NCBI RefSeq assembly: GCF_016863095.1
Contig: NZ_BOOF01000041.1
Span: 1-64,000 of the forward strand
Direction: 5' to 3'
DNA from: Microbispora siamensis
Lineage (GTDB): Bacteria; Actinomycetota; Actinomycetes; Streptosporangiales; Streptosporangiaceae
DNA length: 64,000 nt
In this document: piece by piece, positions 26,052 through 39,608 of the stretch
Layout of the letters: the number at the start of each line of letters is the position of its first letter
How positions within the stretch are numbered: position 1 is the first letter of the stretch
Made by a program: the position numbers and the translations under genes
The notes under the pieces: model-generated
The model's input: the letters and a program-made list of their open reading frames with translations, nothing else
The model's database searches: none
Told to the model about the DNA's origin: nothing

Positions 26052-26939
26052 CTAGTTCCCGGCGGGCGGCCAGGACGACGGTGGTTCGGTGGGCAGCCCC
26101 GCCGGAGACGGCTTCGGCCAGGGCGGTGGGGACGGCAGCCTCCCGGCCGCGTCGTCCCGGTCGCGTGCACCGGCTGTGTCATGCCGAAGGCGCGCATCGG
26201 AGGCGTCGTGCCGGAGGCGCGCATCGGAGGCGTCGTGCCGGATGTGTCCGTGCGGTGCGGCGAGCCGCAGGCCCGTGCCGTCGGTCCTGCCCGCGAGCCA
26301 GGCCAGCAGCTCGCGCGGCGTCCCCTCCACGGCCGGGCCGTCGCCGAGGCCGGTCCAGACCCTCAGCACCTCGCCGGTGCCCGGGTCGCGGGCGACGACC
26401 TCGCCCACCGGGCCCTCGTCGCCGAGCCAGAGCATCGTGTCGTACAGCTCTCGTCTCACGTACGTCTCGGGCCAGTCGGCCCATCCGTACCCTGCCCCGA
26501 GGTCGGCGTGGTGCACCTCGACCTCCCTGAGCCGGCGGATCGGGACGTACCAGGAGGGGTGCTCGGGCGGGTTCATCCCCGAGACCGGCGTGGTCCACGC
26601 CTCGGCGGGCATCCGCCCGACCGCCGCCGCGAACCGCTGCGCGCTGTCGCGCAGGTCGGCGAGCTGTTCACCGGCCGGGCGGCCGGCACCCGCCTCGATG
26701 CCGGCCTCGCGGGCCCGCGCCGAGGCGTACTGCGGAGTGCGCACCCCCGTGCGCGCCCAGTCCAGCAGGTTGACGTAGCTGTCGGCGTTGCGGGCGACGT
26801 GCGTGAGCACGTGCCCCCTCGTCCACCCGGGCAGCAGGGACGGCGCGCGGAGATCCTCGTCGGTGAGGCGTGCGGCGGTCGCCAGCAGGCGCTCGGTCGC
26901 CTCGGCCAGCTCCCGCGCGATCTCGTCGATAACGGACAT
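26052..26939 (-). CDS. Mycothiol-dependent maleylpyruvate isomerase-family protein
   Basis: About 295 residues. The DinB-like four-helix N-terminal domain has the family pattern [19 protein letters not shown] and later [11 protein letters not shown], supplying His, Glu and His ligands for zinc. Relatives use mycothiol in isomerisation or detoxification. ATG 26939 is preferred; ATG 26951 is possible. The C-terminal tail is odd: a 9-residue unit ([13 protein letters not shown]) repeated in tandem, then a Pro-rich end. It probably forms an operon with the MBL hydrolase. Confidence 0.8.
   Translation of the reverse strand: MSVIDEIARELAEATERLLATAARLTDEDLRAPSLLPGWTRGHVLTHVARNADSYVNLLDWARTGVRTPQYASARAREAGIEAGAGRPAGEQLADLRDSAQRFAAAVGRMPAEAWTTPVSGMNPPEHPSWYVPIRRLREVEVHHADLGAGYGWADWPETYVRRELYDTMLWLGDEGPVGEVVARDPGTGEVLRVWTGLGDGPAVEGTPRELLAWLAGRTDGTGLRLAAPHGHIRHDASDARLRHDASDARLRHDTAGARDRDDAAGRLPSPPPWPKPSPAGLPTEPPSSWPPAGN
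26180..26233 (-). repeat. 27-bp coding tandem repeat
   Basis: Two 27-bp copies (26180-26206 and 26207-26233, two to three mismatches) plus a partial third encode duplicated 9-residue units in the tail of the mycothiol-dependent protein. Confidence 0.8.
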
Positions 26940-26951
26940 GGCAAGAATCAT

Positions 26952-27209
26952 GCCCTGGAGTCCCCGGCCGCCGTCCCCGCAACCGCGCGGGAAGAGGAGG
27001 GCGTCCCCGGAGGTTGTATGAGCAGGGGTTTCGCGCGGATGCCGGGCGCGGGTTTGACGAAGCTCATACCCTGGTTCACGGAGCGTGTCCCACGGAAGCA
27101 CGCGGGGCCGCCCCTTCCGGCCGCCGGACGATGCCCCCCGAAATTGTCGGTGGCTCTGGATAGCCTGCCCGTGCACCTCCATTCACCTCATCGACCTATC
27201 GGGACCACC
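26952..27209. other. Divergent region before uvrA
   Basis: About 260 nt between divergent genes. It must hold the uvrA promoter. I see no LexA-type palindrome and no clear sigma-70 pair. No coding frame here looks real. Confidence 0.4.
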
Positions 27210-30050
<2,841 letters not shown>

Positions 30051-30215
30051 GTATTCGTCTCATTATTTCTCCCTACTCTTCTGCTTCCGACCGCGTCACT
30101 CTGAACCGGCGACGGGGTGATGGCCGTACCTGAGGACACACAGGGTGACGCGTCGCGCAGGGGAAGGACCCGGGGCCGTGGACGTCCCGGGCCGCCGCAT
30201 CAGGGAAGGATGAGC

Positions 30216-30665
30216 ATGACGGATACGACACGCCGGGCCGTGATCTTCGGCGCCGGAGGCGCCGGGCTGGCCGTGGCGCTGAGCGCGTGCGGCGCCTCCG
30301 ACGGGGACGACACGACGGTGTCGGCGGGCCAGGACGGGTCCCAGGGCGGCCAGTCCCAGTCTCAGGCGGCACAGGGCGGGGGCGAGCTCGCGAAGACCTC
30401 CGACATTCCCCAGGGCGGCGGCAAGGTCTTCAAGGACAAGGACGTCGTCGTCACGCAGCCGGCGGCCGGCGAGTTCAAGGCGTTCAGCGCGACCTGCACC
30501 CACCAGGGCTGCCCGGTCTCCAGCGTCTCGAACAACGAGATCGTCTGCCCGTGCCACGGCAGCAAGTTCAGCGCCAAGGACGGCTCCGTGACCAACGGCC
30601 CGGCGGCCAAGCCGCTCGCCGAGAAGAAGATCACGGTGAGCGGCGACAGCATCACCCTCGCCTGA
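30216..30665 (+). CDS. Tat-exported Rieske [2Fe-2S] lipoprotein
   Basis: 149 residues. A twin-arginine signal (TRRAVIFGAGGAGLAVALSAC) ends in a lipobox with Cys, so it is likely a Tat-exported lipoprotein. After a Gly/Gln/Ser linker comes a small Rieske domain with both cluster motifs, CTHQGCP and CPCHGSKF (two Cys plus two His). The redox partner is unknown, and no cytochrome b gene is adjacent, so it is not the bc1 Rieske. GGAAGGA precedes ATG 30216; ATG 30210 is also possible. A similar gene lies near uvrA in Streptomyces. Confidence 0.9.
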   Translation: MTDTTRRAVIFGAGGAGLAVALSACGASDGDDTTVSAGQDGSQGGQSQSQAAQGGGELAKTSDIPQGGGKVFKDKDVVVTQPAAGEFKAFSATCTHQGCPVSSVSNNEIVCPCHGSKFSAKDGSVTNGPAAKPLAEKKITVSGDSITLA

Positions 30666-30673
30666 CGGGGGCT

Positions 30674-30702
30674 ACCGGGCCTGCCGTTCCGGCAGGCCCG
30701 GT
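30674..30702 (+). terminator. Terminator after the Rieske gene
   Basis: A perfect 12-bp stem ACCGGGCCTGCC / GGCAGGCCCGGT with a 5-nt loop starts 8 nt after the stop codon. Confidence 0.75.
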
Positions 30703-30824
30703 GCCCGATGGCCGCCGGCGCGCGAGCACCCCCTCGCCCGAGGGCGCCAGGAGACACACCATCGCGCGGGCCCGGTCCGGCGGCGCCGTGCGGTGCCACG
30801 GATGTCACCGGGAAATCCTGCGCG

Positions 30825-31517
30825 TCACGCCGACGGCCGGGCGAGTTTGGCGGCCACGGCGTCGAGGACCCAGTCCAGGCCGGTCGCGAAGGACACGTCG
30901 GCATCCACCTCCGTGCCGTCGTGCACGAACTTGGCCAGCGCCGGGAACCGGCCCGTGGCCAGCATCCTCGTCACATGCGGTCCGGAGGCGCGCTGCCAGT
31001 CGCGATCGGACAGGCCCGTGGCGCGCTCGGCCCGCAGGTTCGCGATCTCGCGCCTGATCGCGCCGGTGAAGTAGGCGCTGACGGTCTCCACGGCGCGCGC
31101 GACGGTCTCGAGGTCGGCGAGGCCGTCGAAGGCGGCGAGCGTGGTCTCGGTCACGGCGAGGGCGTTCGGGCCCAGGGCCGGACGGCCGCCGAGCAGGTCG
31201 GCCAGCCATTCGTGACGGCGGGTGGCCTGCCTGGTGCGGTGGGCGAGGATGTGTAGCGCCTCCCGCCAGTCGCCTGGCCGCTCCTCGGGGAGGATCTCGG
31301 CGTAGACCTCGTCCACCATGAGGTCGAACAACTCCTCCTTGGTGGAGATGTATCCGTACAGCCGCATCGGGCCGACGTCCAGCCGGGCGGCGACCTTGCG
31401 CAACGACACCGCCTCCAGTCCGCCCTCGTCGGCCAGCGAGATGGCGGCGGCGACGATTCGCTCCCGGTCGAGCGGCGCGGGGCGAGTCGGCGGCTCCGGC
31501 CGGTCCCACACAGTCAT
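30825..31517 (-). CDS. TetR-family repressor (TetR_C type)
   Basis: 230 residues. The N-terminal HTH (ERIVAAAISLADEGGLEAVSLRKVAARLDVGPMRLYGY, with residues about 18-55) is a TetR DNA-binding domain. The C-terminal region resembles the tetracycline-repressor ligand domain. It is divergent from the FAD monooxygenase with only 53 nt between the two start codons. That spacer is packed with repeats, so it probably represses both genes and responds to a small aromatic ligand. Confidence 0.88.
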   Translation of the reverse strand: MTVWDRPEPPTRPAPLDRERIVAAAISLADEGGLEAVSLRKVAARLDVGPMRLYGYISTKEELFDLMVDEVYAEILPEERPGDWREALHILAHRTRQATRRHEWLADLLGGRPALGPNALAVTETTLAAFDGLADLETVARAVETVSAYFTGAIRREIANLRAERATGLSDRDWQRASGPHVTRMLATGRFPALAKFVHDGTEVDADVSFATGLDWVLDAVAAKLARPSA

Positions 31518-31520
31518 GCG

Positions 31521-31568
31521 TACATCGTACTGTTGCGATACATCGTCTCGGCAAAATACAGTGTATCG
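31521..31568. promoter_or_regulatory. TetR operator and monooxygenase promoter
   Basis: Inverted repeat CGATACA (31536-31542) / TGTATCG (31562-31568) with a 19-bp centre, plus direct repeat TACATCGT (31521-31528 and 31539-31546). A promoter fits inside: -35 TTGCGA (31533-31538), 18 bp, -10 TACAGT (31557-31562). The predicted transcript starts at or beside the ATG at 31571, so the mRNA is probably leaderless. Confidence 0.6.
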
Positions 31569-31570
31569 AC

Positions 31571-32767
31571 ATGAGACATCGTATCGCCGTGATCGGAGGC
31601 GGTCCCGCCGGCCTCACCTTCGCCCGCGTCCTGCACCGCCACGATCACCCCGTCACCGTCCTCGAACGCGATCCCGCCCCCGACGCCCGTCCCCCGGGCG
31701 GCACGCTGGACCTGCACGAAAATCTGGGCCAGCTCGCGCTGGACAAGGCGGGACTGCTGGCGGAGTTCCGGGCGCTGTCCCGTCCCGAGGGGCAGGCCAT
31801 GCGCATCCTGGACACGGACGGGACCGTCCTGCGCGACTGGCGACCCCGTCCGGATGACCGGGCCAATCCCGAGATCGACCGCGGGCAACTCCGTGATCTG
31901 CTGCTCGGCCCCCTGGACGTCCAGTGGGGGCGGGGCGTGACGGAGGTGGTGCCGGGGACCCGAGATGGCGTGCTGGTCCGTTTCGCGGACGGGCGACAGG
32001 AGACGTTCGACCTCGTGGTCGGCGCGGACGGCGCCTGGTCCCGGGTCCGCCCGGCGGTCTCGTCCGCGACGCCGCACTACACCGGCGTGACCGTGGTCGA
32101 GACCTCCCTGGACGACGTCGACACCCGTCACCCCGACCTGGCCCGGCTGATAGGCGACGGTTCCGTGGCTGTGTACGGCGTGAACCGCGGCCTCGTCGCC
32201 CAGCGCAACAGCGGCGGCCACGTCAAGGTGTACGCCCAGTTCCGTGCGCCGCTGGACTGGCACACGAGCCTGGACCGGCACAGGGGCGTGAACCGGCGCG
32301 CGGGCCTGGACGCTGGCCTGGGCGCAGTCCTGGGCGCAGGCCTGGACCTGGCCGATGTCGAGGCCGTGCGATCACGTTTGCTGGCTCTGTTCGAGGGCTG
32401 GGCCGCTCCCGTCCTCGACCTCCTCCGCCACGGCACCGCTTTCGTCCCCCGCCCCCTGTACGTCCTGCCCGTGTCCCACACCTGGGCCCACGTCCCCGGG
32501 GTGACGCTACTGGGCGACGCCGCCCACCTGATGCCCCCGTTGGGGGTGGGCGCGAACCTTGCGATGCTGGAGGGCGCCGAACTCGCCGAGTCCGTCGCCG
32601 CCGCCCCCGGTCCTGGCGATCTGGACGAGGCCGTCCGCGCCTTCGAGGAACAGATGTGGGCACGGGCCGGCAGGTGGGCGAAGTTCACGATGGCCGGTCT
32701 GGAACGCCTCGTGAGCCCGGACCCGACCGAGGCCCTCGCCTTCTTCGACGAAGTCCAGCCATCCTGA
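31571..32767 (+). CDS. FAD-dependent monooxygenase, TetX-like
   Basis: 398 residues. The N-terminal FAD motif is GGGPAG in IAVIGGGPAGLTFARVL. The DG motif is GADGAWSRVRP. The GD motif is LLGDAAHLMPPLGVGANLAM. This is the aromatic-hydroxylase class that includes tetracycline-inactivating TetX and polyketide-tailoring enzymes. It uses NAD(P)H and oxygen in the cytosol. The divergent TetR partner suggests induction by the substrate. No ribosome site precedes the ATG, which fits a leaderless transcript. Confidence 0.88.
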   Translation: MRHRIAVIGGGPAGLTFARVLHRHDHPVTVLERDPAPDARPPGGTLDLHENLGQLALDKAGLLAEFRALSRPEGQAMRILDTDGTVLRDWRPRPDDRANPEIDRGQLRDLLLGPLDVQWGRGVTEVVPGTRDGVLVRFADGRQETFDLVVGADGAWSRVRPAVSSATPHYTGVTVVETSLDDVDTRHPDLARLIGDGSVAVYGVNRGLVAQRNSGGHVKVYAQFRAPLDWHTSLDRHRGVNRRAGLDAGLGAVLGAGLDLADVEAVRSRLLALFEGWAAPVLDLLRHGTAFVPRPLYVLPVSHTWAHVPGVTLLGDAAHLMPPLGVGANLAMLEGAELAESVAAAPGPGDLDEAVRAFEEQMWARAGRWAKFTMAGLERLVSPDPTEALAFFDEVQPS

Positions 32768-32903
32768 GCGCCACGTGTGAGAGCACCGGCGCCGGCGGCT
32801 CGTCGCGACTTCGCGGGACGGCACGGCGCCGCCGCGGTTCCTCCCGGGCGGATCCACCGCCCGCCACGGCGGGATTGTCGGCGTAGGCCAGTAGTCTTTG
32901 GGT

Positions 32904-34952
32904 GTGGCGGATCCGGCAACCTATCGACCGGCGTCCGGTTCGATTCCTGAGTCGCCAGGCGTCTATCGCTTCCGCGACCCCGGCGGCCGGGTGATCTACG
33001 TGGGCAAGGCGAAGAGCCTGCGGCAGCGGCTCAACTCGTACTTCGCGGACTTCGCCGGCCTGCACCCGCGGACGCAGACCATGCTGACGACCGCGGCGTC
33101 CGTGGACTGGACGGTGGTCGGCACCGAGGTCGAGGCGCTCCAGCTCGAATACTCCTGGATCAAGGAGTTCGACCCCCGGTTCAACGTCAAGTACCGCGAC
33201 GACAAGTCGTACCCGTACCTGGCCGTGACGATGGGGGAGGACTTCCCCCGGGTGCAGGTGATGCGCGGGGCCAAGCGGAAGGGCACCCGCTACTTCGGCC
33301 CCTACTCGCACGCCTGGGCCATCCGGGAGACCGTCGACCTGCTGCTGCGCGTCTTCCCCGTGCGGACGTGCTCGGCGGGGGTCTTCAAGCGTGCGGGGCA
33401 GATCGGACGGCCCTGCCTGCTGGGCTACATCGACAAGTGCTCCGCGCCCTGCGTCGGCCGGGTCACCCCCGAGGAGCATCGCGCCCTCGCCGAGGACTTC
33501 TGCGACTTCATGGCCGGCAACACCGGCCGCTTCATGAAGCGGCTGGAGCGCGAGATGCGCGAGGCGGCGGCCGTGGAGGAGTACGAGCGGGCCGCGCGGC
33601 TGCGCGACGACATCCAGGCGCTGCAACGGGCCCTCGAGAAGCAGACGGTCGTGCTCGGCGACGGCACCGACTGCGACGTGATCGCCCTCGCCGAGGACCC
33701 CCTCGAGGCGGCGGTCCAGGTCTTCTACGTGCGCGGCGGCCGGATCCGCGGGCAGCGCGGCTGGGTGGTCGACAAGGTCGAGGAGGCCACCCCCGGCGAG
33801 CTGGTGGAGCAGTTCCTGCTCCAGATGTACGGCGAGGCCACTATCCCTCGCGAGATCCTCGTGCCGGCGCGGCCCCCGGACGAGGCCGCGCTGATCGAGC
33901 TGCTGAGCGAGCAGCGAGGTTCCCGCGTCGACCTGCGCGTTCCCCAGCGCGGCGACAAGAAGAGCCTCATGGAGACCGTGGAGCGCAACGCCAAGGAGTC
34001 GCTCGCCCAGCACAAGCTGCGCCGCGCGAGCGACCTGACCACGCGCAGCCGGGCCCTGCAGGAGATCGCGGACGCCCTCGACCTCGACCAGGCGCCGCTG
34101 CGGATCGAGTGCTACGACGTGTCGCACATCCAGGGCGAGAACGTCGTGGCCTCGATGGTGGTCTTCGAGGACGGCCTGGCCCGCAAGAGCGAGTACCGCC
34201 GCTTCTCCGTCAGGACGACGGAAGGCGACGTCGCCTCGATATACGAGGTGATCTGCCGGCGGTTCAAGCGCTACCTGGAGGAGCGGGCGGCGACGGGCGA
34301 GCTGGACGCGGAGACGGACGACGCGCCGGCGCACGACGCCGCAGCGCACGACGCAGCGCACGACGGAGCAGGGTACGACGGGGCAGGACACGACGCGGAC
34401 GGGTACGAAGCGGACGGATACGAAGCGGTCGGTCGTGGGGGCGCGGCGACGCCGATCGACCCGGAGACCGGCCGCCCCCGAAAGTTCGCCTACCCGCCCA
34501 ACCTCGTGGTGGTGGACGGCGGCCCGGCGCAGGCGGCGGCCGCCCAGCGCGCCCTGGACGAGCTCGGCATCGACGACATCGCAGTGTGCGGGCTGGCCAA
34601 GCGGCTGGAGGAGGTCTGGCTGCCCGGCGACGACCAGCCGGTGATCCTCCCGCGCAGCAGCGAGGGCCTCTACCTGTTACAGCGCGTCCGCGACGAAGCA
34701 CACAGGTTCGCCATCACCTACCATCGGACGAAGAGGTCGAAATCGCTCAAGGAGAGCGCGCTCGACCACGTGCCGGGCCTGGGCCCGGCACGCCGTCAGG
34801 CCCTGCTGCGGCACTTCGGCTCGGTGAAGCGGCTGCGGGAGGCGAGCGCGGAGGAGATCCGCGAGGTCCCCGGCATCGGCCGTGCGACCGCCGAGGCCAT
34901 CGTCGCGGCGCTGCGCGGTGAGAGCCCGTCCCCCGCGGGGCAGGGGTCGTGA
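32904..34952 (+). CDS. uvrC: Excinuclease ABC subunit C
   Basis: 682 residues. Dual-incision nuclease of excision repair: N-terminal GIY-YIG domain ([19 protein letters not shown]), Cys-rich patch ([18 protein letters not shown]), UVR domain, C-terminal RNase H-like nuclease ([28 protein letters not shown]) and a tandem HhH end. Residues about 465-515 are an extra Asp/His/Gly/Tyr-rich repeat inside the RNase H-like domain. GTG 32904 is chosen. A TAGTCT hexamer at 32892-32897 ends 6 nt before it, so the transcript may be leaderless. Confidence 0.97.
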   Translation: MADPATYRPASGSIPESPGVYRFRDPGGRVIYVGKAKSLRQRLNSYFADFAGLHPRTQTMLTTAASVDWTVVGTEVEALQLEYSWIKEFDPRFNVKYRDDKSYPYLAVTMGEDFPRVQVMRGAKRKGTRYFGPYSHAWAIRETVDLLLRVFPVRTCSAGVFKRAGQIGRPCLLGYIDKCSAPCVGRVTPEEHRALAEDFCDFMAGNTGRFMKRLEREMREAAAVEEYERAARLRDDIQALQRALEKQTVVLGDGTDCDVIALAEDPLEAAVQVFYVRGGRIRGQRGWVVDKVEEATPGELVEQFLLQMYGEATIPREILVPARPPDEAALIELLSEQRGSRVDLRVPQRGDKKSLMETVERNAKESLAQHKLRRASDLTTRSRALQEIADALDLDQAPLRIECYDVSHIQGENVVASMVVFEDGLARKSEYRRFSVRTTEGDVASIYEVICRRFKRYLEERAATGELDAETDDAPAHDAAAHDAAHDGAGYDGAGHDADGYEADGYEAVGRGGAATPIDPETGRPRKFAYPPNLVVVDGGPAQAAAAQRALDELGIDDIAVCGLAKRLEEVWLPGDDQPVILPRSSEGLYLLQRVRDEAHRFAITYHRTKRSKSLKESALDHVPGLGPARRQALLRHFGSVKRLREASAEEIREVPGIGRATAEAIVAALRGESPSPAGQGS

Positions 34953-35200
34953 GGTGCCCGCGCGAGCACCGTGGCATGTCCCGTCCCCGGCAGGGCAGCG
35001 GGGAGGGCGCCGTGGGAGTCGCCCGGCGTGGCGGTGGCGTGATCAGGTGAAGAGGTGTCATGCTCCGGCACCAAAGGGTCCCTCCCGCCGGGAGCGGACC
35101 CGGTCCCCGCGGGAGGGTCGGCCATCCCGGCGTGGGCGGCGGACGGCGACGGGGCTGACGTTGGGCGAGCTGACATGGGCGGCAAGGCGGTGAGCGGGCG
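34953..35200. other. uvrC-rapZ spacer
   Basis: 248 nt. Contains nested GC-rich inverted repeats around 35074-35120 (GGGTCC / GGACCC and CTCCCG / CGGGAG types) but no single clean terminator. No credible coding frame. It separates uvrC from the rapZ-yvcK-whiA cluster. Confidence 0.4.
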
Positions 35201-36070
35201 ATGAGCACGACTGAGCCGGCATTCGTGGTGATCACCGGAATGTCGGGGGCGGGGCGCAGCACCGCCGCGAAGGCTCTGGAGGACCTCGGCTGGTTCGTGA
35301 TCGACAACCTGCCGCCGGGGCTGCTGTCCTCGCTCGCCGAGGAGGCGGGCCGGGTGAACATGGCGACCGACCGCGTCGCGGCCGTGGTCGACGTGCGCAG
35401 CCTCGCCTTCACCACCGACCTGAACGCGGCGATCGAGGAACTCGACGGGCGCGGCGTCGGCGTCCGGGTGGTGTTCCTGGAGGCGAGCGACGAGGAACTG
35501 GTCCGCAGGTTCGAGAACGTCCGGAGGCCCCACCCCCTCCAGGGCGACGGGCGGCTCGTCGACGGGATCGACCGCGAGCGCGGCATCCTGCGCGAGGTCC
35601 GCGCCAACGCCGACCTCGTCATCGACACGTCCCTGCTGAACGTCCACGAGCTGCGCAAGAAGATCGTGTCGTTCTTCGGCGGCGAGGACCGGCCGGGTCT
35701 CAAGGTCAACGTCGTTTCCTTCGGCTACAAGTACGGCCTGCCGGTCGACGCCGACCTCGTCGTGGACTGCCGGTTCCTGCCCAACCCCCACTGGGTGCCG
35801 GAACTGCGGCCCATGAACGGGCTCGACGCGCCGGTGCGCGACTACGTGCTCAGCCAGCCCGGGGCCAAGGAGTTCCTCGACGGCTACGAGGAGGTCTTCG
35901 GCGTCGTGGCCGCCGGATACACGCGCGAGGGCAAGGGCTATGCCACCCTCGCCGTGGGCTGCACCGGGGGCAAGCACCGCAGCGTCGCGATGGCCGAGCA
36001 ACTCGGCGCCCGCTTGCGCGAGCGCGGCATGGACGTCCAGGTCAGCCACCGGGACACGGGCCGCGAGTGA
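35201..36070 (+). CDS. rapZ: RapZ-family nucleotide-binding protein
   Basis: 289 residues. Walker A GMSGAGRSTAA near the N-terminus, and the C-terminal conserved block FGYKYGLPVDADLVVDCRFLPNP and GCTGGKHRSV. In E. coli RapZ is an RNA adaptor controlling glucosamine-6-phosphate synthase; in Gram-positives the gene (yvcJ) is always near yvcK and whiA, as here. The ribosome site is weak (GAGCGGG). The Walker A Lys-Ser of many homologues is Arg-Ser here. Confidence 0.93.
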   Translation: MSTTEPAFVVITGMSGAGRSTAAKALEDLGWFVIDNLPPGLLSSLAEEAGRVNMATDRVAAVVDVRSLAFTTDLNAAIEELDGRGVGVRVVFLEASDEELVRRFENVRRPHPLQGDGRLVDGIDRERGILREVRANADLVIDTSLLNVHELRKKIVSFFGGEDRPGLKVNVVSFGYKYGLPVDADLVVDCRFLPNPHWVPELRPMNGLDAPVRDYVLSQPGAKEFLDGYEEVFGVVAAGYTREGKGYATLAVGCTGGKHRSVAMAEQLGARLRERGMDVQVSHRDTGRE

Positions 36071-36211
36071 CGGCCCCCGCCCGGGCCGCCCGCGGGCCCG
36101 CGGGCGGAACCTCGTACGGCGGGCCCCGGCGGGCGCCGGGGCCGGGCCGATCGGCACGACATGAGCGCCACGGCTCCGCAGAGCGGTGCTCGTGGCGAGG
36201 CGAGGAGGACG

Positions 36212-37249
36212 ATGAAGGACCCCGCCCCCGAACCCGCGGACCCCTCCGTCCCCGATCATCCCCGGAAGTCCCCAACCCCCGGCAGCCCGATGCTTCCCCC
36301 GCACCCCGCGACCGCCACGAGCGGCCCGAAGGTCGTCGCGCTCGGCGGCGGCCACGGCCTGTACGCCTCCCTGTCGGCCCTCAGGACCGTCACGGACGAC
36401 CTGACCGCCGTGGTGACGGTCGCCGACGACGGCGGCTCCAGCGGGCGTCTCAGGCGCGAGCTGGGGGTTCTGCCGCCCGGTGACCTGCGGATGGCGCTCG
36501 CGGCCCTGTGCGGCGACGACGAGTGGGGCCAGACCTGGAGCGAGGTCGTCCAGCACCGTTTCAGAAGCGAGGGCGAACTGCACGGCCACGCCGTCGGCAA
36601 CCTCCTCATCGTCGCGCTCTGGGAGCTGCTGGAGGACCCCGTCGTCGGCCTGGAGTGGGTGGGCCGGCTGCTCGGCGCGCACGGCCGGGTGCTGCCCATG
36701 GCCTCGGTGCCGCTCGACATCCAGGCGGAGGTCGAGCTGGACGGGACGATCACGACGGTGCGCGGGCAGGTCGCCTGCGCGCTGACACCCGGGCGGGTGC
36801 GCTCGATCTCGCTGCTGCCGTCCGACCCGCCCGCCTGCCCCCAGGCGATCGAGGCGATCGAGGCGGCCGACTGGGTGGTGTTCGGGCCGGGGTCCTGGTT
36901 CACCAGCGTGCTGCCGCACCTGAAGGTGCCCGAGCTCGCCCGGGCGCTGCACGAGACGAGCGCCAGGCGGCTGGTGATCCTCAACCTCTCGCCGCAGGCG
37001 GGGGAGACCGACGGCTTCTCGCCGGAACGGCACCTGGAGGTGCTCAGGGAGCACGCCCCCGCACTGGTCGTCGACGCGGTGATCGCGGACGGCGGTGTGG
37101 TCGCCGACCCGAGGGCGCTGGAGAAGGCGGCATGGTCGATGGGCGGCCGAGTCGTTTTGGCCGATGTGGCCGCCTCTGACGGATCTGCGCGGCACGACGG
37201 ACCACGTCTTGCCGCTGTCCTGGATGAGATTTTCCGTGAGAAGCGGTGA
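36212..37249 (+). CDS. yvcK: YvcK-family gluconeogenesis factor
   Basis: 345 residues, CofD-like Rossmann fold. Conserved segments: ALGGGHGLYASLSALR, VTVADDGGSSGRLR, GDLRMALAAL, HAVGNLLIVALW and FGPGSWFTSVLPHL. YvcK/CuvA supports growth on gluconeogenic carbon and peptidoglycan synthesis; it binds UDP-sugars. GAGGAGG lies just before ATG 36212. ATG 36161 would add 17 residues. The first 45 residues are Pro-rich and disordered. Confidence 0.92.
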   Translation: MKDPAPEPADPSVPDHPRKSPTPGSPMLPPHPATATSGPKVVALGGGHGLYASLSALRTVTDDLTAVVTVADDGGSSGRLRRELGVLPPGDLRMALAALCGDDEWGQTWSEVVQHRFRSEGELHGHAVGNLLIVALWELLEDPVVGLEWVGRLLGAHGRVLPMASVPLDIQAEVELDGTITTVRGQVACALTPGRVRSISLLPSDPPACPQAIEAIEAADWVVFGPGSWFTSVLPHLKVPELARALHETSARRLVILNLSPQAGETDGFSPERHLEVLREHAPALVVDAVIADGGVVADPRALEKAAWSMGGRVVLADVAASDGSARHDGPRLAAVLDEIFREKR

Positions 37250-37312
37250 TTGCGTGCTCCCAAGGTGCGAGAGACTGACGGGCAGAGTCTGTCTGGGGGA
37301 GGACACGAGCTG

Positions 37313-38293
37313 ATGGCCATGACGGGTGTGGTGAAAGACGAGCTGAGCCGCCTTCCGGTGCTCAAGCCCTGCTGCCGCAAGGCGGAGGTCTCGACGCTGC
37401 TGCGGTTCGCCAGCGGGCTGCACCTGGTGGGCGGGCGCATCGTGATCGAGGCCGAGCTCGACACCAACGCCACCGCCCGCAGGCTGATCAAGGACATCGG
37501 CGAGGTCTTCGGCCACAAGGCGGAGGTGCTGGTCCTGGCCCCCGCGGGACTGCGCAAGGGCTCGCGCTACGTCGTGCGCGTCTACAAGGACGGCGAGGCG
37601 CTGGCCCGGCAGACCGGCCTGATCGACAACCACGGGCGTCCCGTGCGGGGGCTGCCCCGGCAGGTCGTCTCCGGAGCCACCTGCGACGCCGAGGCGGCCT
37701 GGCGGGGCGCGTTCCTCGCGCACGGCTCGCTGACCGAGCCCGGCCGGTCGATGTCGCTGGAGGTGACCTGCCCCGGGCCGGAGGCGGCGCTGGCCCTGGT
37801 CGGCTCGGCCCGGCGGCTGAAGATCCATGCCAAGGCCCGCGAGGTGCGCGGCGTCGACCGCGTGGTCGTGCGCGACGGCGACGCGATCAGCGCACTGCTG
37901 ACCCGGCTCGGCGCCCACGACAGCGTGCTGGCCTGGGAGGAGCGGCGGATGCGCCGCGAGGTGCGGGCCACCGCCAACCGCCTGGCCAACTTCGACGACG
38001 CCAACCTGCGCAGGTCGGCCAGGGCGGCCGTCGCCGCCGGAGCGCGGGTGCAGCGGGCGCTGGAGATCCTCGGCGACGACGCCCCCGAGCACCTGGTGAT
38101 CGCCGGCCGGCTGCGGGTCGAGCACAAGCAGGCGTCCCTGGAGGAGCTCGGCCAGATCGCCGACCCGCCGCTGACCAAGGACGCCATCGCCGGGCGCATC
38201 CGGCGGCTGCTGGCCATGGCCGACAAGCGCGCCCAGGACCTGGGCATCGCCAACACCGAGGCCAATCTCACCGCCGACATGCTGGCGCAGTAG
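37313..38293 (+). CDS. whiA: Sporulation regulator WhiA
   Basis: 326 residues. The N-terminal part is the LAGLIDADG-type fold without nuclease residues ([39 protein letters not shown]). The C-terminal helix-turn-helix ([30 protein letters not shown]) binds DNA. In Streptomyces WhiA works with WhiB to start sporulation septation. ATG 37313 has GGGGAGG 10 nt upstream; the usual [10 protein letters not shown] start lies two codons in. The organism is therefore likely a spore-former. Confidence 0.95.
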   Translation: MAMTGVVKDELSRLPVLKPCCRKAEVSTLLRFASGLHLVGGRIVIEAELDTNATARRLIKDIGEVFGHKAEVLVLAPAGLRKGSRYVVRVYKDGEALARQTGLIDNHGRPVRGLPRQVVSGATCDAEAAWRGAFLAHGSLTEPGRSMSLEVTCPGPEAALALVGSARRLKIHAKAREVRGVDRVVVRDGDAISALLTRLGAHDSVLAWEERRMRREVRATANRLANFDDANLRRSARAAVAAGARVQRALEILGDDAPEHLVIAGRLRVEHKQASLEELGQIADPPLTKDAIAGRIRRLLAMADKRAQDLGIANTEANLTADMLAQ

Positions 38294-39607
<1,314 letters not shown>

Positions 39608-39608
<1 letters not shown>

